Positions 20,017 through 28,086 of a DNA stretch of 64,000 nt are shown here, one piece after another (position 1 is the first letter of the stretch; each line of letters starts with the position of its first letter). The DNA is taken from contig NZ_RRUE01000001.1 in assembly GCF_003892345.1 (NCBI RefSeq), positions 1,209,008 to 1,273,007 of the forward strand, given 5' to 3'. The position numbers were made by a program, and so were the translations under genes. Source of the stretch: Lautropia dentalis (lineage in GTDB: Bacteria > Pseudomonadota > Gammaproteobacteria > Burkholderiales > Burkholderiaceae_E). Under the pieces are notes generated by a model. That model was given only the letters and a program-made list of their open reading frames with translations. It was not told the DNA's origin and did no database searches.

Positions 20017-22172
20017 ACGCAGCTACTGACAAGATTGGCTCTGCTAATGTCGCGACCGCATTGGAATGCGATTTCCCTTTGGTTGAGATTAGTCAGATCG
20101 CGGAGCAAGAGAGTTGGCGTAAGGAGATTAATAGACCGATCTACCATATTCACAAGTGGTGGGCGACACGGCTGGGATCGGTGTTCCGTGGCATTACGCT
20201 TGGGGCTTTGAGTCAGCCTGGCACGGACATTTGGGCGAACTTCTACAAAACGCACCATCTAGCTGGCAAGGTAGTGCTCGATCCTTTCATGGGCAGCGGT
20301 ACAACGCTCGGCGAGGCAGTCAAACTTGGAGTTAAAGCTATAGGCTGCGACATTAACCCTGTCAGCACTTTTCTTGTTCGCCAAGCGTTCACGCCTGTCT
20401 CCGAGGCTAGACTTCGTGCAGCCTTCAAACGGCTAGAACGCGACGTAGCACCGGAGATTCGGCATTACTACCGGACTCGTGACCCCCAAACTGGCGAATT
20501 GATTCCGGTGTTGTATTACTTCTGGGTTAAGACAGTTACGACTCCAGAAGGTGAGGTCATTCCGTTGATGTCCCGCTATGTGTTTGCCCAAGATGCTTAT
20601 CCGAAGAAGAAGCCGCGGGCACAGATCGTATGTCCTTGTTGTTGGGGGGTATTGGAGGACCGCTACGACGCGACCAAAAAATGCTGCCAAAACTGCGGGC
20701 ACCACTTCAATCCGCAAAAGGGTCCGGCCGTTGGTCAATACGTCACGACAAAGGAGGGCTCCCGATATCGAATTAAGGAGCTGCTGCCCAAGGATGGTAC
20801 ACCACCTGCCCATCGCATGTATGCGATGCTGGCGTTGCGTACTGATGGCACAAAGGTTTATCTGCCAGTGCGTGCTGAAGATTTGGCGCTTTATGAGGAA
20901 GCTGAGAACCGCCTCGCGAGTGAAACGTTGCCACTACCGGAAATATCCGTCCGTCCCGGTCATAACACTGACCAGGCGCGAGGCTATAACTATACTCGTT
21001 GGCGCGACTTCTTTAACGCACGCCAATTACTGTGTCTCGGATTGTTGCTGCGAGAAATCGGAAGTATTGAAAACCAAGCCGTACAAGAGCAAATGTTGTG
21101 TCTGTTTTCAGGTACCTTAGAGTTCAACAACCTGTTTTGTAGTTTCAAGGGTGAGGGTACTGGTGCTGTCCGGCACATGTTCTCGAACCATATTCTCAAG
21201 CCTGAGCGTACGCCGCTGGAGAACTCTGTGTGGGGTACTGAAAAGAGCAGTGGCACGTTCAGCACACTGTTTGAGTCACGCTTGTTACGCGCAAAGCGTT
21301 ACCTTAAAGAGCCCTTCGAGGTCGCTTTTCAGTATGACCACAAGGGCAACCGTATCGGGGCTCACAAAACGGTGGCCAGCCACCCGATATGCGCTCGTTG
21401 CGTCGAGACGTGGCCCGAGCTGGTTGGAGCCTATCAGGGCCTGTTAGTATTGAACGGCGATAGCTCTGCGCTGCCGCTGCCCACGGGATCGGTGGACGCA
21501 GTTGTGACTGACCCTCCTTACTTCGATTTCGTTCATTACTCAGAGTTAAGCGACTTTTTCTTCGCTTGGTTATCGCCAGTACTTCGCAGCCGCTATCCTT
21601 GGATGGCTCGTACGGATTCGTTCCATCATGGCGAAGTGCAACATAAGGATCCGCATGTGTTTGCTCATCAGCTTGCTGCTGTCTTCGTTGAAGCGTGCCG
21701 CGTGCTCAAGGATGACGGAGTACTTGCATTTAGTTTTCATCACTCGCGAGCTGAGGGATGGGCTGCTATTTATGAGGCTATTAGCGAGGCGGGCTTGGCA
21801 GTTGTTGCGGCACACCCTGTTCATGCTGAGTCGCGAGCTGCTAGTCCTAAGACGGCAGCAAAAGATCCGATCTTTCTCGATGCTATCCTTGTGTGTCGTA
21901 AGAAAACGTTCGCTCTGCGTCAGTCATCTGCTCTCAAGGACATAGTCCAGGTAGTCGATGCTTTATCTGTGCGGTTGCAAGTTGCTGGTTTACGTATATC
22001 GGCTGGTGATCGCTTCGTAATCGGGGCTGCGCAGACCTTGATAGCTAGAGCGGCCGACGGCTTGCGCTTTGAGGAGATCAAAGCCGATTTGGAAGCCGTT
22101 CGCGCTGCTGTACGGGCGAACACGAGCTGGGTTGGAAATTTGCCCAAATCTGTAGATGCTAAACTCATATAA
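20013..22172 (+). CDS. DNA methyltransferase (DUF1156-like, N6-adenine/N4-cytosine class) with zinc ribbon
   Basis: The 719-residue protein has the SAM-binding motif DPFMGSGTTLGEAV (residues 90-103) and the catalytic motif TDPPYFDF (DPPY at 500-503). They are separated by about 400 residues that must hold the target-recognition region, an alpha-like motif order. The N terminus (PIYHIHKWWATRLGSVFRG) resembles the DUF1156 start. A zinc-ribbon-like segment CPCC-x13-CCQNC lies at about 207-228, with another CxxC at 460-463. It probably methylates an amino group of A or C in the recognition site, protecting it from the upstream nuclease. Confidence 0.82.
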   Translation: MNAATDKIGSANVATALECDFPLVEISQIAEQESWRKEINRPIYHIHKWWATRLGSVFRGITLGALSQPGTDIWANFYKTHHLAGKVVLDPFMGSGTTLGEAVKLGVKAIGCDINPVSTFLVRQAFTPVSEARLRAAFKRLERDVAPEIRHYYRTRDPQTGELIPVLYYFWVKTVTTPEGEVIPLMSRYVFAQDAYPKKKPRAQIVCPCCWGVLEDRYDATKKCCQNCGHHFNPQKGPAVGQYVTTKEGSRYRIKELLPKDGTPPAHRMYAMLALRTDGTKVYLPVRAEDLALYEEAENRLASETLPLPEISVRPGHNTDQARGYNYTRWRDFFNARQLLCLGLLLREIGSIENQAVQEQMLCLFSGTLEFNNLFCSFKGEGTGAVRHMFSNHILKPERTPLENSVWGTEKSSGTFSTLFESRLLRAKRYLKEPFEVAFQYDHKGNRIGAHKTVASHPICARCVETWPELVGAYQGLLVLNGDSSALPLPTGSVDAVVTDPPYFDFVHYSELSDFFFAWLSPVLRSRYPWMARTDSFHHGEVQHKDPHVFAHQLAAVFVEACRVLKDDGVLAFSFHHSRAEGWAAIYEAISEAGLAVVAAHPVHAESRAASPKTAAKDPIFLDAILVCRKKTFALRQSSALKDIVQVVDALSVRLQVAGLRISAGDRFVIGAAQTLIARAADGLRFEEIKADLEAVRAAVRANTSWVGNLPKSVDAKLI

Positions 22173-22265
22173 TGTGTAATGCAGAAGATGTCTCCCCATC
22201 TCGATCGAAGGATGGAGTTTCTGGGCCTCCGCGGATCTGTAATGACCCAGCGGAACCTGCACAGT

Positions 22266-22571
22266 TCAGGCCGCTAAAGCGTAAGCTTCAGCGGGGGTCT
22301 TCATGTTCAGTGCCTGATGTGGGCGCTGCTGGTTGTAGAACTGTATCCAGTCCCCCAGCACACGGCTGGCGTGCTACAGGGATTCGAACCGGTGCCGGTG
22401 GGCACATTGCTCCTTGATCGTACGGATGACCCGCTCGACCATTCCGTTCTGCTCAGGACTGTGTGGAGTGATGAACTCCTGCTGCAGTCCGTAGCTTCTG
22501 ACCAGACTGGTATAGCTGCGGCTGGTGAACACCAGGCCATTGTCCGAGCGCAGCAGGAAGGGGCGTAAGTG
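22266..22571 (-). pseudogene. IS3-family transposase (OrfB) C-terminal remnant with an in-frame amber codon
   Basis: Read on the minus strand, the segment encodes the end of the IS3 integrase core: LLRSDNGLVF, ITPHSPEQNGMVERVIRTIK (the DDE Glu), then HRFESL followed by TAG. Beyond the stop the same frame continues as HASRVLGDWIQFYNQQRPHQ and AEAYAL to TGA at 22266-22268. A single CAG-to-TAG change explains the break. The 5' part is gone: it is cut by the IS5-type insertion at 22572, and beyond that insertion unrelated sequence follows. Non-functional. Confidence 0.85.
22566..22571. repeat. Target-site duplication, left copy (TAAGTG)
   Basis: TAAGTG lies immediately left of the IS terminal inverted repeat and is repeated immediately right of the element at 24144-24149. 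Confidence 0.75.
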
Positions 22572-24143
22572 GTCGGTCCTGAACAACCCGTCTCACCCCC
22601 TGATACCCAGTGTCTGACCCCGGGAACCACCCTGCAGAAATTGCAGGATTTGCGATCATAGGGGCTCGTTTTCTTGCAATTTCTCCGGGGTCTTCATGGG
22701 TCCAAAGCCATCACAACCACAGACTGGCGAGCTGTTCGGGTATCCGCTGCGCGATCACCTGAACCTGAAGCATCCGCTGATCCTGCTGGGCGACCGGATC
22801 CAGTGGGAGCGCATCGATGAACTGGTGGCGGACCAGTTCAAGTCCCGTACGGGGCGGCCCGCCACGTCCCCTCGTTTGATTGCGGGGCTGCTGTATCTGC
22901 AGCACGCCTTCGATCTGTCCGATGAGGAAGTGGTGGCAACCTGGGTGGAGAACCCGTACTGGCAGGTCTTCACCGGGGAGATCTACCTGCAGACCAGACC
23001 GCCGATTGATCCGTCCAGCCTGACGCGCTGGCGCAAAAGGCTGGGCGAGGCTGGCGTGGAAGAGATGCTGTCTTTGACGCTGGTTCTGGCGCAGGAGCTT
23101 GGCATGCTCAAGGAATCCAGCTTCAAGACGGTGATCGTGGATACGACCGTCATGCCGAAAGCGATTGCGCATCCAACGGATTCCCGGCTTCTGGAGCGTA
23201 CCAGACAGCATCTGGTCAAGGCCGCCAGGGCGCGTGGCCTGAAGCTGCGGCAGAGCTACAGTCGTGTAGCCCCTCAGCTGGCGAGGCAGGTGGGCCGCCA
23301 TGCGCATGCGAGACAGTTCAAGCGGATGCGAAATGTGCTCGGCAAGCTGCGCAAACGGGTCGGGCGTATCTGGCGGGATATCGACCGGCAACGAGAGCAG
23401 GTGACCGGTCCATTGCGTCAATGGCTTGATGACCTGATGGCACGGGCCGAACGGATTCTGATGCAGCAACCGAAAGACAAAAACAAGCTGTACGCCTTGC
23501 ATGCGCAGGAGGTGGAGTGCATCAGCAAGGGCAAGGCCCGAAATCCCTACGAGTTCGGTGTCAAGGTCTCGATCACCACGACGCACAGGGAAGGTTTCGT
23601 TGTGGGCGCAAGATCGATGCCGGGCCGGCCGTACGACGGCCACACCCTGTACGAAGCACTGGAGCAAGCGTCGATTGTGGGAGATTGCCGTATCGACACT
23701 GCCGTTGTGGACAAGGGCTATCGCGGTGCTGACGTGCCGGGCGTGAGAATCCTGCGATCAGGACAGAGGCGAGGCGTGACGCGCGGGATCAGGGCGATGA
23801 TCAGACGCCGCAGTGCCATCGAACCGACGATAGGCCACATGAAGACCGATGGCAAACTTGACCGAAACTGGCTCAAGGGGGCATTGGGAGATGCACTTCA
23901 CGCAGTGCTGTGCGGTGCCGGACACAACATCCGGCTGCTGCTGCGTCGGCTGCAGCGCCGGCTGCGGCGTTTTTGTGCCTTTATTTTGCTGTCGATTCTG
24001 GCCTGTGTACGGCTGATGCTGCCGGATCGGTCAGAAATAACGTTGTAGACGGCAGAGCGGCACCAACCCGGTCCTGTCCAGTCTCTCAGTCGTTCCGTTC
24101 AGCAACAGGCTGACGTGCGGATTCTGGGTTGTTCAGGACTGAC
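22572..24143 (+). mobile_element. IS5-type insertion sequence, complete (1572 bp)
   Basis: The terminal inverted repeats GTCGGTCCTGAACAACCC (22572-22589) and GGGTTGTTCAGGACTGAC (24126-24143) match at 17 of 18 positions. The element is flanked by direct repeats of TAAGTG and carries one intact transposase gene. It interrupts the remains of an IS3 transposase on its left and meets an IS66-type remnant on its right. Intact ends, the direct repeat and the uninterrupted gene indicate a recent, probably still active, insertion. Confidence 0.88.
22696..24048 (+). CDS. IS5-family transposase (DUF772 N-terminal domain, DDE core)
   Basis: The 450-residue protein has the DUF772/InsH-type N-terminal domain (WERIDELVADQFKSRTGRP, LYLQHAFDLSDEEVVATWVE). 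The DDE catalytic core has the first Asp in VIVDTTVMPKA, the second in AVVDKGYRGAD, and the Glu in RRRSAIEPTIGHMK followed by RNWLKGALGDALHAVLCGAG. That end is typical of the IS1478-like branch of IS5. The gene is intact. The basic C-terminal tail is followed by the right end of the element. Confidence 0.9.
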   Translation: MGPKPSQPQTGELFGYPLRDHLNLKHPLILLGDRIQWERIDELVADQFKSRTGRPATSPRLIAGLLYLQHAFDLSDEEVVATWVENPYWQVFTGEIYLQTRPPIDPSSLTRWRKRLGEAGVEEMLSLTLVLAQELGMLKESSFKTVIVDTTVMPKAIAHPTDSRLLERTRQHLVKAARARGLKLRQSYSRVAPQLARQVGRHAHARQFKRMRNVLGKLRKRVGRIWRDIDRQREQVTGPLRQWLDDLMARAERILMQQPKDKNKLYALHAQEVECISKGKARNPYEFGVKVSITTTHREGFVVGARSMPGRPYDGHTLYEALEQASIVGDCRIDTAVVDKGYRGADVPGVRILRSGQRRGVTRGIRAMIRRRSAIEPTIGHMKTDGKLDRNWLKGALGDALHAVLCGAGHNIRLLLRRLQRRLRRFCAFILLSILACVRLMLPDRSEITL

Positions 24144-24149
24144 TAAGTG
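24144..24149. repeat. Target-site duplication, right copy (TAAGTG)
   Basis: Direct repeat of 22566-22571, generated by insertion of the IS5-type element. Confidence 0.75.
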
Positions 24150-24166
24150 ATTCACAAAACCATTGA

Positions 24167-24284
24167 TCAGGCCCGGATCTCTTCCTCCACCAGCTCCAGT
24201 GCCGACAGATTCCACGGCAGCAGTGCCTTGTAGTCATTTGCCGTCTTCGCATACGGCAGCCGCTGCAGCACATGATTTATATGC
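24167..24284 (-). pseudogene. IS66-type TnpC C-terminal remnant
   Basis: The minus strand encodes INHVLQRLPYAKTANDYKAL followed by LPWNLSALELVEEEIRA and a stop at 24167-24169. This is the characteristic end of an IS66 TnpC transposase. Only about 38 codons remain. It overlaps, in another frame, the last 17 codons of the RES-domain gene, so the insertion-sequence fragment provides that gene's present 3' end. Confidence 0.7.
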
Positions 24285-25304
24285 CAAGTCTTCTTTCACT
24301 TCTACTGAAACTCTGGACACTTGGAAATTGGAAACGGTGTTGCCTTTCGCCTTCGATGTATCAAACAACGCGAGGTTCATTCCATCACTAACTGAGCTTC
24401 TGTAGACTACGCCATCGAAGCCGCATTTTTTTATAAATTCACATAAATATTGGCTTGGGATATAATCTATTGCTGCGCCTGATGGCAATACTGGGCGAGT
24501 TAATTCATCTCCGAGTCTTTCCAGAAAAGGTAAATCTGCTCGGAGCTGAGCAATCTCCGTTGAGTTTTCTAACAAAAATGGAGAAACAGTTTCTCGTGGA
24601 CTACGTAGATCCACTACTCGAATTTCCGGTACGATAAAATCGGCCACACAGACAATTTCTCCTGTATGCGGTCTTATCTCAGCTACGGCTGTTTCAGGTT
24701 TGGATCCCAAATAAAGGTATGGAATGCCAGCAGGATTCGCTCTCCCATGTGATGATCTTCGCTTTGGAGGTGCACCCATATTACCAATTGAAAAATTAAT
24801 TTCCTCAGTTTGAATTCTGGCTCTATACCATGTATTTGGTAATTGTGGTGAGGCGACAAATAACATATCCAGGAGTTCACTTAAGCGATCGAGGTCTATT
24901 TGCTTTTCTAAAAACCAGCGGTTTCTATACATCATTTCATCTCGTAGCTCATCCCATTTTCCGAGCCCTCCAACTATTTGCTTGGAAGAAAACGAGAATT
25001 TTCTACGAACGATATCTCCGTTATCAAGAATATCAGATAGCAAGTCTTTTGCATGGGAAATACTAATAGTCTTGAAAATGCTCCAGTCCTCCTTTATATG
25101 TTCTACAAGAAGCTTTCCATCGTTGCTCGGTGCATAAATGCCAATCACTAATTCAAAATAATTTGCGAGTTTTCTTGGTTCTACGATAATAGTTTTCCTT
25201 GCTCCGCAAAAGTCACAATCCCCTTTTTCCTCACTAAGAAAAGGGAATATCTGATCACGAAGACCCTTGTCACCAAAGCATTCTGGGCAGCAATTTCTGA
25301 CCAT
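24234..25304 (-). CDS. RES-domain toxin-like protein with N-terminal zinc ribbon (third gene of the sce7726/sce7725 operon)
   Basis: The 356-residue protein has a zinc-ribbon-like start (CCPECFGD, then CDFCG at 30-34), a middle helical domain like the HEPN/RES-associated N-terminal domain, and a RES domain from about residue 155: WYRARIQ (Arg161), GRANPAGIPYLYLGS, TAVAEIRPH (Glu209), DYIPSQYLCEFIK, and FDGVVYRSSVSDGMNLALFD (Ser303/304). RES proteins such as MbcT and ParT destroy NAD+ or modify targets with its ADP-ribose. The start overlaps the previous stop by one base (TAATG). The last 16 residues (AYKSC...) come from the IS66-type remnant, so the natural C terminus is lost, probably beyond the RES fold. 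Confidence 0.8.
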   Translation of the reverse strand: MVRNCCPECFGDKGLRDQIFPFLSEEKGDCDFCGARKTIIVEPRKLANYFELVIGIYAPSNDGKLLVEHIKEDWSIFKTISISHAKDLLSDILDNGDIVRRKFSFSSKQIVGGLGKWDELRDEMMYRNRWFLEKQIDLDRLSELLDMLFVASPQLPNTWYRARIQTEEINFSIGNMGAPPKRRSSHGRANPAGIPYLYLGSKPETAVAEIRPHTGEIVCVADFIVPEIRVVDLRSPRETVSPFLLENSTEIAQLRADLPFLERLGDELTRPVLPSGAAIDYIPSQYLCEFIKKCGFDGVVYRSSVSDGMNLALFDTSKAKGNTVSNFQVSRVSVEVKEDLAYKSCAAAAAVCEDGK

Positions 25305-26248
25305 TATCTACTCGCTTTTAGGTATACGGAAATTGTTTCAATGTGATGTTTCATAGATAGTTTTTTTATGTAGCCCAATCCAGGAAAATGACCATTTTCA
25401 TGGAGCAAACGGAACTCCTTGATTGCCTCTGTTTCTATTATATGTGAAGAGTTGCTGTTCAGTTTTTTAATTAATTTTCCAAGGGCCTGACTAAATTTTC
25501 CAGCGGGATCTGTCGGCGTATCCCTCGTGTCGGAAACAAAATGATATATATACATAACATCATCCTTTGACGGATCAATGAATGTGATGTGAAGCGCTAC
25601 CGCATAGGCAGGCCCGCCGCTTTCGCTATAGGCGTTTCCCACAGTTAAAAAGTCTCCAAATCCATCCATTCCTAATTCTTTATAGGTGACATGGAGGTCC
25701 GAAAACTCTTCGAGTGTAGGGTAGTCTGCATTACGTTGACGTTTAAATCCGTCTCGTAATAATATTCGTTTATGACCATTGAAGTGTTTTCTATAAAGAA
25801 GTTTTGCGTGTTCTTCTATGAATGTATTTGATACGCATGACATACCCTCGTCTATCATTGAAGACAATTTTTTGGGATCAGTAAAGCCTGAGTGGATGAA
25901 TACTGTGTCATGATCCGGACATTGATCCTTGATTTTTAAAATATCATCAATTTTCATGTCGCTATGCAGCATGATTCCAGCAAATATAGTGCCGGAAGTG
26001 TCTGGGCTCGATTTTAGGAAGTCTGTAATAACAGATGCATCTTCGTGATGATCACCGTAAAATGGATTTATGACAACAACCGCTTTCCCGTTGGCTTTTT
26101 TTATTGCATCTACGGATTTTTTTAACCCGGCAAGAGATTCTCGGACGGGTTCGATAATAGGGGTGAAATTATTTTCTGCAAGCATTTTTGCCGTTTCGCG
26201 GATTGTGACTAGCTCGAATTGTTTTCCACGGAAATATGGATGGTACAT
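25304..26248 (-). CDS. sce7725-like (beta) family protein
   Basis: The 314-residue protein begins MYHPYFRGKQFELVTIRETA, the hallmark start of the sce7725/beta protein family. This family of unknown biochemical function has members that typically neighbour an sce7726 gene. It has alternating hydrophobic strands and helices (VVVINPFYGDH, GTIFAGIML, TVFIHSGF), compatible with a TIM-barrel-like fold, but no catalytic motif I can name. It starts 3 bases after the sce7726-like stop and overlaps the RES gene by 1 base. Strong AT-richness marks it as foreign to this genome. Confidence 0.78.
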   Translation of the reverse strand: MYHPYFRGKQFELVTIRETAKMLAENNFTPIIEPVRESLAGLKKSVDAIKKANGKAVVVINPFYGDHHEDASVITDFLKSSPDTSGTIFAGIMLHSDMKIDDILKIKDQCPDHDTVFIHSGFTDPKKLSSMIDEGMSCVSNTFIEEHAKLLYRKHFNGHKRILLRDGFKRQRNADYPTLEEFSDLHVTYKELGMDGFGDFLTVGNAYSESGGPAYAVALHITFIDPSKDDVMYIYHFVSDTRDTPTDPAGKFSQALGKLIKKLNSNSSHIIETEAIKEFRLLHENGHFPGLGYIKKLSMKHHIETISVYLKASR

Positions 26249-26251
26249 AGA

Positions 26252-27142
26252 TTATCTCCAAGTCATGGCCATGTGCAGGGGCGTGTTTACGGCAGCAATG
26301 AGTCTTGTCTGATCTGATTGTCGCAGAGTCACGGACAATGCTGCACTCTGTAAGGACACTGGTAGATGATCGATGAAATTTGTCTGGTTTGCAAGGCTTC
26401 TCGTTTGTTTTAGTGTCCTTACCATTTCTTTATGTGCCATATAAGGGTCTAATGTTGTGAAAATGCGACGTAGTTCATGGTGTCTTTTAGTGTTTGGGAG
26501 GGTTGGGGTCTCAATGCCCATCTTTTGTAGGATTGCTATTTGTTCATCATTTCGCAGTGAATCAAATATTGCTCCGGAATTTATTGCGTCCAAAGATTCC
26601 TTCGATGTGCGAACGGATGTTATTTGATATCTATTCGAGAGTCTCAATAATCCTATGTTGTCTGGGACCGTGTTTAATACTTCCTTCATGTGTTCTTCGT
26701 TGGTTATAATGTTTATTTTTGTGAAGACTTTTCTGTAGTTTTCTATCTGATGCAGTAGGCGCGATAAAGAATCGCGCTCTGATTTTATTTCATAGACGGT
26801 CGCTGTGCTGTTTAATATAATAATGTCTGCCTTGCATGAGCCCGTTCGAAACTCAGTTATCATTGAAGCTGTACGCAAGGAGTGTCTTCCGGTTAGAATT
26901 TTTTGTACGATTGCTGATTTGTATATGTATTCGCTACGGTTTCCTGGTATCATTAAAATTTTAAATGCTGAATCGAGGGCGTTTCGAACCGTTGAGCTTG
27001 TGTTTACATGGTCTAATATTGGGCTCTCTTCTAATAGACGACGGAATAAGCCCGATCTCCCCTTTTTTGCCATCTCTTTCAAAACGGTCGCCGAAAACAT
27101 TCTACTCATCGCCGATATTTGCGATTTGCTGTAGCGTTTCAT
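26252..27142 (-). CDS. sce7726-family predicted PD-(D/E)xK nuclease
   Basis: The 296-residue first gene of the AT-rich operon. The nuclease-like core is TEFRTGSCKADIIIL (Glu97, Asp106) and ATVYEIKSERDSLSRLLHQI (Glu118, Lys120), i.e. D-x(n)-ExK followed by the QxxY-like QIENY. This matches the sce7726 family, which pairs with sce7725. Residues 200-296 are helical and of unknown function. The upstream gap to 27248 should hold the operon promoter. The target (phage DNA, host DNA or RNA) is unknown. Confidence 0.8.
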   Translation of the reverse strand: MKRYSKSQISAMSRMFSATVLKEMAKKGRSGLFRRLLEESPILDHVNTSSTVRNALDSAFKILMIPGNRSEYIYKSAIVQKILTGRHSLRTASMITEFRTGSCKADIIILNSTATVYEIKSERDSLSRLLHQIENYRKVFTKINIITNEEHMKEVLNTVPDNIGLLRLSNRYQITSVRTSKESLDAINSGAIFDSLRNDEQIAILQKMGIETPTLPNTKRHHELRRIFTTLDPYMAHKEMVRTLKQTRSLANQTNFIDHLPVSLQSAALSVTLRQSDQTRLIAAVNTPLHMAMTWR

Positions 27143-27247
27143 ATATTATTTTGGGTGTTGTGAAGCTTTATATGATTGGGCCTAATGCGTCTTATGTGGT
27201 GGTGGTTTTATGGCCTTTCCCTTCCGCCGTTTCTCAATAGCTTCCGG

Positions 27248-27628
27248 TTAGCATCTTGTCTGATGCCATGATGCAGGCTCAAGCATCAACGCTACGGTTG
27301 CAGTTATTTTCGCCTGAAGGTCATCAATGCTTTTTTTGGGAATGCTGGTCAGAGGAATACTCAGATTGGACGGAATCATCAGCATTTCGGCCAACGGTTT
27401 GTCGGCCATTCTTGCGGCTGTACGGGAGGAAATGGTCCCGCTCTTCAAGAGGCTCGCTGCCAAGACAACCCCGACATCGGACAGGTTGGGCAATCCCAGT
27501 CCTTCAAGATTCACTAGCATGGATTGAGGGCGATCCCGGCTGGGAACGATCGCCACGTCCTCCTGTCGTGCGGGTACAAGAGCAGCACTCCGGTTTGACT
27601 TGAGTTGACGTATATTGACAGTCTGCAT
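27248..27628 (-). CDS. Antitoxin-like protein: Phd-like N terminus plus UPF0175-type domain (copy 1)
   Basis: The 126-residue protein has an N-terminal MQTVNIRQLKSN and DRPQSMLVN stretch like Phd/YefM antitoxins. A UPF0175-type helix-turn-helix follows (VLAASLLKSGTISSRTAARM, PLAEMLMI). The second half is a close paralogue of the protein encoded at 28831-29094. No toxin gene is adjacent. The segment after the UPF0175 part (ALMLEPASWHQTRC) looks drifted compared with its paralogue, so the gene may be decaying. Confidence 0.6.
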   Translation of the reverse strand: MQTVNIRQLKSNRSAALVPARQEDVAIVPSRDRPQSMLVNLEGLGLPNLSDVGVVLAASLLKSGTISSRTAARMADKPLAEMLMIPSNLSIPLTSIPKKSIDDLQAKITATVALMLEPASWHQTRC

Positions 27629-27730
27629 GGCTGATCAGCTTCATCTTCCTACGGTATAAGGTAATACTCTAGCAGGGCTGGGTCACGAAGGGAAGTTCCT
27701 TTCAGGGGCTTGCAACAAACAGACCACCTC

Positions 27731-28026
27731 TACCCCCATGTCATCTTGATCTTCACCTGCCGCCACCCAATCACCTCCCCCGTCTCCGACGCTGCCAGCC
27801 CGCCCGCACTCAGCAGGATCAGCACGGCATCCCGGCCGGACCCAGCCCGCAGAATGGCCGGCACATCCCAGCTGTGCAGGAAGTAGACACGAGGCCGGTG
27901 ATGTGGTGCCAGCGCATTCAGCCCTCTCGATAGGGTGAATGTGAGCCTGTGCGGTAGCGCCCCCGAAACCGCCAGCGCTAGATGCCCACGAACACGCCGG
28001 TCACGGCTACCACCGTGCAGGCGGTG
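27731..28026 (-). pseudogene. Truncated duplicate of the PepSY-domain gene
   Basis: Nucleotides 27731-27889 match 30131-30288 (end of the PepSY gene), and 27891-28026 match about 30853-30986. The roughly 560 bases in between are deleted at a junction near 27890. The final peptide FLHSWDVPAILRAGSGRDAV is nearly the same as in the intact gene. Non-functional copy. Together with the duplicated UPF0175-type genes it shows that this segment was duplicated. Confidence 0.85.
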
Positions 28027-28086
28027 AGGCGCCATTCGCCTCACTCGATGGGCCATCGGGTGTCAGACGAAAGCCACGGGCGGCGT

